Assembly (NCBI GenBank): GCA_964653095.1
Contig: CAZZEH010000011.1
Location: 1-64,000, forward strand
Length of the DNA stretch: 64,000 bases
From: JAMLHH01 sp964653095
GTDB taxonomy: Bacteria; Bacteroidota; Bacteroidia; Chitinophagales; JADIYW01
Reading direction: 5' to 3'
The translations under genes and the position numbers were made by a program. Each line of letters starts with the position of its first letter. Within the stretch, counting starts at the first letter, position 1. Below, piece after piece: positions 16,414 to 23,838 of the stretch. The notes beneath the pieces were generated by a model. It was not told where the DNA came from. It made no database searches and saw only the letters and a program-made list of their open reading frames with translations.

Positions 16414-16484
16414 ATACCAATTTGAAATTTAAAATAGACCGATAAAGTGAAACCTTATTTTGGTATTATGCCGTGGTTACAAAC
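16414..16484 (+). repeat. 71-bp dispersed repeat, copy 1
   Basis: This sequence matches 34281-34351 in the opposite orientation with two differences over 71 bases. It starts ATACCAATTTGAAAT and contains TTGGTAT at 16460-16466, so the first 53 bases carry short terminal inverted repeats (ATACCAA / TTGGTAT). The last 18 bases (ATGCCGTGGTTACAAAC end) extend beyond. No coding capacity. It looks like a small non-autonomous mobile element or a REP/MITE-like intergenic repeat. Confidence 0.7.
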
Positions 16485-16516
16485 CAATAGAACAATGATA
16501 ACAGCTTCCTGCTTTC

Positions 16517-16624
16517 TTAAAACTCGGTCGCCTGTATGACTTCTTCTTTAGTAATCCATTCCAACTGATTAGCTTGGCTAACATTTATCATTAAGAATAC
16601 TGCAAGGAATAAAAAACAAATTTT
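16517..16624 (-). pseudogene. possible remnant of an exported protein
   Basis: The minus-strand frame reads KICFLFLAVFLMINVSQA then NQLEWITKEEVIQATEF and stops at 16517. This looks like a signal peptide and the first residues of a mature protein. The frame is closed by TGA at 16625-16627 where a start would be expected, and only an ATG at 16591 remains. The 71-bp repeat lies just beyond the stop. I read it as a gene start cut short by decay. The rest of the 16147-16744 gap shows nothing else I can support. Confidence 0.3.
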
Positions 16625-16744
16625 TCAAAGTAAGGCCTTAAAAGTTATTTAAATAAACATTCCTCTACACTATAGCAAGCTTTCTAAAAAAATCAGCCAT
16701 ATTATAACCTCAGATAAAGGCAGTGTTTATTATTGAGATTGTAA

Positions 16745-17806
16745 CTACTCTACCGTTACAACCCAGTCAAAAGGGTCTTCCGTAATACCCTTCTGGATAT
16801 GGACTAATTCTTCTTTGAGATGAGTACTGACAGTATATTGGGCAGGGTCAAAATGGTAATCTTTGTCCTTAAAACCCATGCGATTGATATACGTAACGAC
16901 TGCTGCAGTGCCCGCTCCAAACATTTCTGTAATTTCTCCTTTCTCCATTAGTGCAGCCACATCGTGAATATTTAATTCTTTCTCTTCTACGGGATAGCCT
17001 AATTTTGCGGCGAGTTTAATAATACTGTCACGAGTAATTCCCGGAAGAAATCCTCCGTCTAATTTTGGAGTCAGAATGGTCTTATCTTTTGTTACGAAAA
17101 AAATATTCATGGTACCTACCTCCTGAATCAGTTCATGCTTTTCGTCATCAAGCCAAAGCACATCTTTATAACCCTTTTTTCGTGCATCTTCCACCGGCTT
17201 GAGTGAAGCGGCATAGTTCCCGGCAAACTTGGCACTCCCCACTCCTTTAACAGCTCTGGCATTGGTCTGGTCCACATAAACCGAAACATCTTCCGAATAA
17301 TACGCTCCTACGGGAGAGGTAATAATTATAAACAAGAAGCGATCGGGAGTCTTAACCCCGATAAAAGGTTCTGTTCCAAACATAAAAGGTCTGATATACA
17401 GGGAAGTTCCTTCTGCAGTCGGTACCCAACCTTTATCCAATCGGATAAGAGACTTCATTCCATCCATAAAAATTTCTATTGGAATGGCAGGCATTGAAAT
17501 TCTTTCTGCCGAACGGTTGATTCTTTTAAAGTTTTCCTCCGGTCTAAACAACACAATTCTTCCATCCACAGTGCGATGCGCTTTCATTCCTTCAAATACT
17601 GACTGAGCATAGTGAAAACTTGTAGTCGCCGGTGACAATTCTAACTTTTGAAAAGGTACAATCTTATTGCTGATCCATTGACCGTCCGCATATTCTGCGA
17701 TTAGCATGTGGTCGGAAAAATTTCTTCCAAACGGAATATTTTCAAAATCAAAATCAGCGAGCTTACTATGTAATGTTCGTTCAATCTGTAAATCAGGTAG
17801 TGCCAT
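16745..17806 (-). CDS. ilvE: branched-chain amino acid aminotransferase
   Basis: This 353-residue fold-type IV PLP enzyme transfers the amino group between glutamate and the keto acids of valine, leucine and isoleucine. The Schiff-base lysine is K193 in GSAKFAGNYAASL. QSVFEGMKAHR and FGAGTAAVVTYI are family motifs. Length and motifs match the longer eukaryote-like BCAT group (type II) rather than E. coli IlvE. It stands alone here, without other ilv or leu genes, and is divergent from the gene at 17884. Confidence 0.93.
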   Translation of the reverse strand: MALPDLQIERTLHSKLADFDFENIPFGRNFSDHMLIAEYADGQWISNKIVPFQKLELSPATTSFHYAQSVFEGMKAHRTVDGRIVLFRPEENFKRINRSAERISMPAIPIEIFMDGMKSLIRLDKGWVPTAEGTSLYIRPFMFGTEPFIGVKTPDRFLFIIITSPVGAYYSEDVSVYVDQTNARAVKGVGSAKFAGNYAASLKPVEDARKKGYKDVLWLDDEKHELIQEVGTMNIFFVTKDKTILTPKLDGGFLPGITRDSIIKLAAKLGYPVEEKELNIHDVAALMEKGEITEMFGAGTAAVVTYINRMGFKDKDYHFDPAQYTVSTHLKEELVHIQKGITEDPFDWVVTVE

Positions 17807-17883
17807 TTTTATAATTCTAACAGTTTAAAATGCAAATAAGAAACAAATGCTTCTTATTTTGTACATCAAAAATAACATAAGAC

Positions 17884-18324
17884 TTGCAAAAGGATACCTA
17901 TTTCAACCCATCTTATTTAAAAAATATAAAAGAATTAACCTGGCTCAGCTACAGTAATACTCGTTTTTTGTGGATTTATGAAGAAAAATCGGGATTAGAA
18001 CAAGAAATTGAATCTATGCTGATAAATAAACTTATCGAAAATCCCAAAATTCTTGATACTTCTACGGAACACATTTCTATTTTAAAATTTTCAGGAAAAG
18101 AGCGGTTTCACTTTTTGAAAAAAAACTTCCCATTAGAAAAAATTGTATTGTTTGGAGTGAATCCCGAACTTTTTGGCATTCACATTCAATTTCCTGAGTA
18201 TGAAATCATTCGGCATTTGGATTATTATTTTTTGAAGTTGGGAGCACCCGAAACTCTTGCCGATCTAAACCGCCAGCACAAAATACTTTTAGCTTCCAAA
18301 CTGAAAGAGTTGGCTGATATTTAA
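17884..18324 (+). CDS. hypothetical protein, possible Bacteroidota HolD-like (pol III psi)
   Basis: The frame has an in-frame stop at 17878-17880 and no upstream ATG. The TTG at 17884 is the most likely start and gives 146 residues. The C-terminal half (KIVLFGVNPELFGIHIQFP, then LDYYFLKLGAPETLADLN and ASKLKELADI) recalls a Bacteroidota family I know as a HolD-like protein (clamp-loader psi subunit). The likeness is from memory of motif order, not alignment. It has no signal peptide or membrane segment. It is divergent from ilvE with 77 bases between. Confidence 0.55.
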   Translation: MQKDTYFNPSYLKNIKELTWLSYSNTRFLWIYEEKSGLEQEIESMLINKLIENPKILDTSTEHISILKFSGKERFHFLKKNFPLEKIVLFGVNPELFGIHIQFPEYEIIRHLDYYFLKLGAPETLADLNRQHKILLASKLKELADI

Positions 18325-18355
18325 CGAAACGGCCTTATTCTTTACAGTCCGAAAA

Positions 18356-18709
18356 TTACCGGGTTTTAACTTTGAAACCTTTATTGACCAGTAAATCCCT
18401 GATTTTCAGTACAAAATCTCCCTGAATAATCAGAAGTGTATCCTTGACAGAACCACCTGTACCGCAAACGGTTTTAATTTCTCTTGACAATTGTTCCAAA
18501 ATATCAACAGGAGCTTCAATACCTTCTACGACAGTCACTGTCTTGCCTTTTCGCATTTTTCTGTCCTTATAAATATAAACCGTTTCTTTGGAAGGCGACC
18601 AGATCTCTTCCGGATGGGAAGGAGGTTCAAAGGCATTATCTCCATTGGGATCTTTAGGCATGGAATCGTACAAATTCCCGAGAGTGCTTTTCCAATCTTT
18701 TCCGGGCAT
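18356..18709 (-). CDS. SUI1/YciH-family translation factor
   Basis: This 117-residue protein carries the SUI1 fold at its C-terminus (about 38-115): KTVTVVEGIE, then the family core KTVCGTGGSVKD and IIQGDFVLKIRDLLVNKGF. The N-terminal 40 residues are acidic and polar, as in bacterial YciH proteins. YciH influences start-site fidelity in E. coli; its role in Bacteroidota is not established. It lies 11 bases after nadC on the same strand, so the two may be co-transcribed. Confidence 0.92.
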   Translation of the reverse strand: MPGKDWKSTLGNLYDSMPKDPNGDNAFEPPSHPEEIWSPSKETVYIYKDRKMRKGKTVTVVEGIEAPVDILEQLSREIKTVCGTGGSVKDTLLIIQGDFVLKIRDLLVNKGFKVKTR

Positions 18710-18720
18710 AAATACTTTTA

Positions 18721-19572
18721 TTAAAATGTCGCTTTAAGGCTGATATCCAAAGATGTGGCACTATGTGTCAGCGCGCCTACCGAAATAAAATCCACTCCCG
18801 TTTGCGCATATTTTCGAATAGATTCCAGAACTATCCCGCCGGAAGCTTCTGTTTCATATTTCCCGCCAATTAGTTCTACGGCTCCTCTCATCATCTCGGG
18901 AGAATAATTATCCAACATAATTCTGTGTATCCCGCCGGCTTCCAGCACCTGCCTGACCTCATTCAAATTTCTGGTTTCTACTTCAATTCTCAAATCCAAA
19001 TTTTTGTCTTTAAGATATTTTTGGGTTCTCTCTATGGCCTGCGCTATGCCCCCACTAAAATCCACATGATTATCTTTTATCATGATCATATCGTATAACC
19101 CCATTCTATGGTTGCCGCCACCACCAACCCTAACCGCATATTTTTCTAAAAAGCGGATACCGGGAGTCGTTTTTCTGGTATCAATGACAGTGGCACCAGT
19201 ATTTTCAATGGCTTTGACATATCGGCTTGTGAGTGTCGCAATTCCGCTCATACGCTGCATACAGTTGAGTACCAATCTCTCTGCCGTCAGAATACTGATA
19301 GCGGATCCGGTTACTTTAAAAGGTATATCGCCCTTTTTAATCCGGTCTCCATCGTCCATGAAAATGTCCATTTCCAACTCCGAATCTACTGCAGCAAAAA
19401 CCGCAATGGCGACAGGAATTCCGCACAATACACCGTCTTCTTTAATCAATAACTGAGCTGTTCCTTTTGCATTTTGGGGAATGCAGGCGAGAGAGGTATG
19501 ATCACCTTCCCTGACATCTTCCTTTAAGGCATCGAACACAAAGTGTTTTAAAATGGGATCGTCTGAATACAC
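18721..19572 (-). CDS. nadC: nicotinate-nucleotide pyrophosphorylase (carboxylating)
   Basis: This 283-residue enzyme converts quinolinate and PRPP to nicotinate mononucleotide in de novo NAD synthesis. The signature DTRKTTPGIRFLEKYAV is followed by GGGGNHRMGLYDMIMIKDNH. EVETRNLNEV and SGGIVLESIRKYAQTGVDFI complete the barrel. Length is normal. nadA and nadB are not in the window. It starts 4 bases after the DUF4783 stop, suggesting an operon DUF4783-nadC-SUI1, an order seen in other Bacteroidota as far as I recall. Confidence 0.94.
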   Translation of the reverse strand: MYSDDPILKHFVFDALKEDVREGDHTSLACIPQNAKGTAQLLIKEDGVLCGIPVAIAVFAAVDSELEMDIFMDDGDRIKKGDIPFKVTGSAISILTAERLVLNCMQRMSGIATLTSRYVKAIENTGATVIDTRKTTPGIRFLEKYAVRVGGGGNHRMGLYDMIMIKDNHVDFSGGIAQAIERTQKYLKDKNLDLRIEVETRNLNEVRQVLEAGGIHRIMLDNYSPEMMRGAVELIGGKYETEASGGIVLESIRKYAQTGVDFISVGALTHSATSLDISLKATF

Positions 19573-19576
19573 TATG

Positions 19577-19981
19577 TTATTTTTTTTCGAATCTGATTTC
19601 CTGAATGCTGTAACCGTCTGTAACTTTTCGGGCGTAAATATACACTTTCACGCTGCCTTTTGTACAATTAATCTCGCCGATATAAAATTCAGCTCCACCA
19701 TCGGAAGCTGTTCCACTCTTAATCAGAGTAAAATTTCTTTCGCCCAAATGCCCCAAATGATTTCGAATCACAATTTCTGCCTGAGAATTACTGTAATAAT
19801 TAGATTTTCCGTCAATTGTAACCTGAACTCTTTTGTCAAAGCTTTTCGATAATTCCCGAAGATTACCGCCGGACAGAGATGATGAAATTTTACCTTTAAA
19901 GCTTTGGCCAAATACCAAATTGCTGCTTAAAAGCAATACGTTAAGGAGAAAAACCAAATGAATTAGTTTTTTAAAGGACAT
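19577..19981 (-). CDS. exported DUF4783 protein
   Basis: This 134-residue protein has a signal peptide (ends LVFGQ at about residue 26) and a mature part of about 108 residues. The mature part has the DUF4783 pattern: KSFDKRVQVTIDGKSNYYS, then AEIVIRNHLGHLG and the closing YSIQEIRFEKK. The fold is NTF2-like in similar families, and its function is unknown. It is the first gene of the probable DUF4783-nadC-SUI1 unit. Confidence 0.82.
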   Translation of the reverse strand: MSFKKLIHLVFLLNVLLLSSNLVFGQSFKGKISSSLSGGNLRELSKSFDKRVQVTIDGKSNYYSNSQAEIVIRNHLGHLGERNFTLIKSGTASDGGAEFYIGEINCTKGSVKVYIYARKVTDGYSIQEIRFEKK

Positions 19982-20152
19982 TTAAAGCTTATTTTTGCAT
20001 TCTTACTGCATATTTTATGCCAAAGAGACTAAAAGTTAAAAAAAGTAAATTGTTTATTTTAGAACCGTTTAAAGTTTCAGCAAGTATAGTCTCAGAAGTA
20101 CTTTTTTATAGACATTCGTCATTCAATCCATTACAATCTTTCTGTGTGCAGT

Positions 20153-20758
20153 ATGCTTTTTAATCGAATTTATCTTTCTACGTTTCTCACGTTTTTATTT
20201 TTCCTGTTCTTCTTTTTCGGGTGTTCTCAGAATGAAAAAGTAAATAATCAGACCGAGGAGACCTTTTTTGATTTACAGAAATTCATCCAATCTGAGCAAA
20301 TCAATGTAGAATTAGAAAATTGCCGCATTATTAAAAAAGGAGAAATAAAAGGAGAAAGCAGTACTGCTTCAATCAAATCGGAGGACTTTGACTGGACAAA
20401 AGAGTTTAAGATTTTAAGCGACATGAATATCCGCAAGAGTGCCTGGTACAGTCAATTTGAAATAGATACCACCTTTGTTAATTCTGATATATTTGGAGAA
20501 ACTGTTCAAATATCCTATTCCACTCAAAATGATAAGATTCCAATCAAAAATTTACTTCTCATTTTTAATCAGCATGATTATTCACGACCTTTGTTTGTAG
20601 AAGCGGAAAGAAAAATAAAAAACTGGATTTTTGAATCCGAACAAAAAGTTCAATATACAAGCGGCAAGGAACTATACGCAGAAGGTTTTTTGAGCACACT
20701 TGGAATGAACAAAAAAACGTTTAAAATCTCAACTGCATTTATTTGTACAGATGACTAA
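20153..20758 (+). CDS. lipoprotein of unknown function
   Basis: A GTG at 20144 opens the frame, but the ATG at 20153 starts a better signal sequence (MLFNRIYLSTFLTFLFF) ending in F-G-C, so I prefer it. The mature part has about 175 residues with strand-rich segments, including SAWYSQFEIDTTF and VQISYSTQNDKIPIKNLLL. I do not recognise a domain. Its last 8 bases overlap the start of hisS, so the two genes are probably co-transcribed. Confidence 0.65.
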   Translation: MLFNRIYLSTFLTFLFFLFFFFGCSQNEKVNNQTEETFFDLQKFIQSEQINVELENCRIIKKGEIKGESSTASIKSEDFDWTKEFKILSDMNIRKSAWYSQFEIDTTFVNSDIFGETVQISYSTQNDKIPIKNLLLIFNQHDYSRPLFVEAERKIKNWIFESEQKVQYTSGKELYAEGFLSTLGMNKKTFKISTAFICTDD

Positions 20759-22076
20759 TATAAAACCAAGAATTTTTAAAGGCGCACGCGATTTTTTACC
20801 TGAGCAAATGCTTCACCGCGAGCACATTATACATGTCATGCGGACGGTGTTCAAAAAATATGGGTTTGTCCCTGTAGAAACCCCTGCAATAGAATATCTC
20901 AATGTGCTTTCGGGCAAATACGGTGATGATGCCGACAGACTGATTTATAAGTTAGACTATAAACCGGGTACCAAAGATCAGGCAGCTTTGCACTATGATT
21001 TGACGGTTCCTTTTTCAAGAGTAATCGCTATGAATCCCAATCTTCCGATGCCGTTTAAACGATATCAGATACAACCTGTCTGGAGAGCCGACAGACCGCA
21101 GCCGCATCAGGGAAGATTCAGAGAGTTTTATCAGTGTGATATAGATGCGGTAGGTACAGATTCCATGCTGATAGATGCCGAAATGGTAGTAATTACATAC
21201 GAAGTACTGAAAGAGCTTGGATTTACTGCTTTTTTAATCAAAATAAATAACAGAAAAATTCTAAACGGAATTACTCAATTTGCAGGACTTCCGCAAGAAT
21301 TGACTCAGGAGGTATGCCGTTCTATAGACAAACTGGACAAAATGCCGTGGAAAGAAGTAGAGAAAGAGCTTTTAGAAAAAGAAATGCCGTCTGATTCAGT
21401 TCAAAAATTAGAAGACCTGCTCCGTCAGCAACTTACCTTAGATGGATTGGCAGAGGCTTTAAAAGGCATTGATGCAGCAGAAGAAGGCATCAGGGAAACC
21501 CAACAGCTTTTTGATTATCTCGAAATACTTGGAGTAGATAAAAAACATTATACATTTGACCTTTCATTAGCCCGGGGACTGGATTATTATACCGGACCTA
21601 TCTTTGAAACTAAACTTCCGGATTATCCTCACATGGGCAGCCTTACAGGTGGGGGTCGGTACGATACGCTCATAGGTATGTTTACAGGCAAAAATGTACC
21701 GGCTGTAGGCACCACTCTCGGGTTAGACAGAATATTCACTGCCATGCAGCAGATGAATATGCTCGAACCAATCAAAACGAGTACGAAAGTTCTTGTGGCA
21801 GTGTTTTCAGAAAAAGAAATTAAAAACTCAGTTCAACTGTCTGCAAAGCTGAGGAGTCAAGGAATCCCCACTGAAGTTTATCCCGAAGCAGCCAAAATGA
21901 AGAAGCAATTTGGATATGCAGATAAAAAAGGAATACCATACATAGCTATACTGGGAGCAGAAGAAATAGAAATGGAAAAAGTCACAATAAAAGATTTAAG
22001 AACAGGAAAGCAGAAGCTTTTATCACTTGACGAATCCGTTGAGATTATTCATAATAATTCACTTATAAATGAATAA
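20751..22076 (+). CDS. hisS: histidyl-tRNA synthetase
   Basis: This 441-residue class II synthetase charges tRNA-His. Motif 1 region GARDFLPEQM is near residues 10-19. Motif 2 RYQIQPVWRADRPQPHQGRFREF is present. The histidine-binding signature LARGLDYYTGPIFE is followed by motif 3, GGGRYDTLIGMF, and GLDRI. The C-terminal anticodon-binding domain (from about 345, VLVAVFSEKEI) is complete. Length is normal. Confidence 0.96.
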   Translation: MTNIKPRIFKGARDFLPEQMLHREHIIHVMRTVFKKYGFVPVETPAIEYLNVLSGKYGDDADRLIYKLDYKPGTKDQAALHYDLTVPFSRVIAMNPNLPMPFKRYQIQPVWRADRPQPHQGRFREFYQCDIDAVGTDSMLIDAEMVVITYEVLKELGFTAFLIKINNRKILNGITQFAGLPQELTQEVCRSIDKLDKMPWKEVEKELLEKEMPSDSVQKLEDLLRQQLTLDGLAEALKGIDAAEEGIRETQQLFDYLEILGVDKKHYTFDLSLARGLDYYTGPIFETKLPDYPHMGSLTGGGRYDTLIGMFTGKNVPAVGTTLGLDRIFTAMQQMNMLEPIKTSTKVLVAVFSEKEIKNSVQLSAKLRSQGIPTEVYPEAAKMKKQFGYADKKGIPYIAILGAEEIEMEKVTIKDLRTGKQKLLSLDESVEIIHNNSLINE

Positions 22077-22155
22077 AATATTTCTGTAGGCGTTAACAAT
22101 TCAAATTTTCTCAAATGAATACAGAACGAACGTTTTTTTATAATAATAAAAACTC

Positions 22156-22163
22156 TACTTTTG
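22156..22163 (+). promoter_or_regulatory. -7 promoter box for the FKBP gene
   Basis: TACTTTTG matches TAnnTTTG and lies 17 bases before the ATG at 22181. It falls inside the longer frame that opens at 22115, so it supports the downstream start. Confidence 0.4.
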
Positions 22164-22180
22164 CAGGAATAAATCATGAT

Positions 22181-22864
22181 ATGAAAAATCTATTTTCTCC
22201 TTTCCATCTCATACTTTTTTCTGTTTCTCTTTTATTTCTATCCTGTAACAGTACCGGAGCAAAGACTAATGATGTCAAACTTAAAAATGAAATTGACAGT
22301 ATAAGCTATGCTCTTGGACAAAACGTAGCAGACTTCTATAAAAATAATAAAGTCACCGAAATCATTGACACCGAAATCTTTATAGCAGCTATACGAAGGT
22401 CTTTCGAAAACAAAGATGGCTTTTCAGAAGAAGAACTTCAAAACGCTATGTTCGGTATCCAGAATTTACTCTCCGAGAAAGCAGCTCAGAGAGAAGAAGA
22501 ATTTTTAAAAGAGAACGCCAAAAAAGATGGCGTGATTACTACTGCAAGCGGATTACAATATGAAATAATAGAGGAAGGCAGTGGGGAAAAACCTGTTTTA
22601 GAAAGTATTGTTTCTGTTCTTTACACCGGCAAGCTCACTGATGGTTCTGTATTTGACTCATCTGCAGATAACACTCCCACAGAATTCCCGCTTGAGAATG
22701 TAGTTCCTGGCTGGCAGGAGGGCGTACAGCTAATGAGTCCGGGAGCCAAATACATTTTGTATATCCCGTCAAATTTGGGTTATGGAGAAATGGGTGCCGG
22801 CGGCGGGCTTATAGGACCACATGAAACATTGATTTTTGAAGTGGAATTAGTCAGTTTCAAATAA
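22181..22864 (+). CDS. FKBP-type peptidyl-prolyl isomerase lipoprotein (Mip/FkpA-like)
   Basis: I chose the ATG at 22181, not 22115, because a lipoprotein signal starts there (MKNLFSPFHLILFSVSLLFL, S-C) and a promoter box lies between. The mature protein has a helical dimerisation segment (about 32-110; ISYALGQNVADF is typical of Mip/FkpA) and a C-terminal FKBP domain of about 100 residues. The FKBP domain has VSVLYTGKLTDGSVFDSS, FPLENVVPGWQEGVQLM, the IPSNLGYGEMGAGG loop and HETLIFEVELVSF. It would speed folding of exported proteins in the periplasm. Confidence 0.92.
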   Translation: MKNLFSPFHLILFSVSLLFLSCNSTGAKTNDVKLKNEIDSISYALGQNVADFYKNNKVTEIIDTEIFIAAIRRSFENKDGFSEEELQNAMFGIQNLLSEKAAQREEEFLKENAKKDGVITTASGLQYEIIEEGSGEKPVLESIVSVLYTGKLTDGSVFDSSADNTPTEFPLENVVPGWQEGVQLMSPGAKYILYIPSNLGYGEMGAGGGLIGPHETLIFEVELVSFK

Positions 22865-22950
22865 AAGCTTAGAGCTAAAGTTCAGCGTCATTTTTTAAGA
22901 ATTCATGTTTTTGTCAAGAGAAAATTAAGATTTAATATTATATTTACTTT

Positions 22951-23388
22951 ATGAGGTTTTTACTAATCAAAATATTTGTCCTGAGTCTTTTGGTAGCCGC
23001 CTGCAAAAATAAATCCAATAACGATTCTGTAATCAAAGCTGTCAACAGTGAAGAAACTGATTATATAGAAAACGAAAGCCCACGAGTATTAATTCCCGAA
23101 AAAGATGAGCGGCAAAACAAAGAAGAGACCAGAAAAATAAGAAACGGAAGTTATACTGCTGACATCGAGTACTTTAATACAACAACCGGTGTAAACACTT
23201 TATATGTAACCAAAGTCATAGTCGAAGATAATTATCTGAAAGAAATAAAATGGCCGAGTGGTGTTTGGCTGCACTCTGATTATTTTCAGCCCGAGAAAAT
23301 TAAGAAAGACGGCACTTGTATTGTCAGCAATATAGAAGCAGGATACGAAAACAGGGTCAAAATCTTGGACTTAGAATACCTGGATTAA
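22951..23388 (+). CDS. small lipoprotein of unknown function
   Basis: This 145-residue protein has a lipoprotein signal (MRFLLIKIFVLSLLVAAC, cysteine at 18) and a polar, charged linker (about 19-62). The C-terminal part has aromatic residues: GSYTADIEYFNTTTGVNTLYV, then WPSGVWLHSDYFQPEKI. No family recognised. It overlaps the end of gldH by 4 bases on the opposite strand (convergent). Confidence 0.65.
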   Translation: MRFLLIKIFVLSLLVAACKNKSNNDSVIKAVNSEETDYIENESPRVLIPEKDERQNKEETRKIRNGSYTADIEYFNTTTGVNTLYVTKVIVEDNYLKEIKWPSGVWLHSDYFQPEKIKKDGTCIVSNIEAGYENRVKILDLEYLD

Positions 23389-23834
23389 GGCGTTGGCCTC
23401 ACTAACACTCCTACCTCAGTAATAAATTTCAAAGGGTTTACTCTCATATTTTGAGTAATTCTAAATGAAAGCGAATCTCCTTCCGATAAAGTTGCATTTT
23501 TCCACTGTACTGTCTGTGTAATCAGTCCTCCGGAAGACTTTCCAAAAGGTTTTCCTGTCTTATCAAATAACGGAATATCAACTCTTTCCTCTTGTCCGTG
23601 CTCCTCTATTTTCAGCCAAAGATTATTAAACTCATAGTCATTCGTATATCTGACAGACAAAAACACTTCTTTTTCGCCATTCTCTTTTGACACATACTGA
23701 TATTGCAGTGTATCCCGATAATCAAACTCCTGAACCGGCATATAAACTGCATAATCAAATTCACTTTTTTGACAGGACAAAAAGGAAAGCAGGAATATAA
23801 TACATACAAAAAAAGGTATAGATATCAATTTCAT
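23385..23834 (-). CDS. gldH: gliding-motility lipoprotein GldH
   Basis: This 149-residue lipoprotein has a signal ending L-S-C at residue 21 and a mature domain typical of GldH. Motifs include DYAVYMPVQEFDYRD, then YTNDYEFNNLWLKIEEHG and DIPLFDKTGKPFGKSSGGL. GldH is needed for gliding in Flavobacterium johnsoniae, although it also occurs in non-gliding members. Its presence, with a T9SS substrate in the window, supports the Bacteroidota assignment. It is 4 bases from ligA on the same strand, so the two may be co-transcribed. Confidence 0.85.
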   Translation of the reverse strand: MKLISIPFFVCIIFLLSFLSCQKSEFDYAVYMPVQEFDYRDTLQYQYVSKENGEKEVFLSVRYTNDYEFNNLWLKIEEHGQEERVDIPLFDKTGKPFGKSSGGLITQTVQWKNATLSEGDSLSFRITQNMRVNPLKFITEVGVLVRPTP

Positions 23835-23838
23835 TCCG

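Noticed and set aside
22115..22180. Longer N-terminus for the FKBP protein
   Set aside because: The 22 extra residues are polar and precede a clear lipoprotein signal; a promoter box lies inside them.
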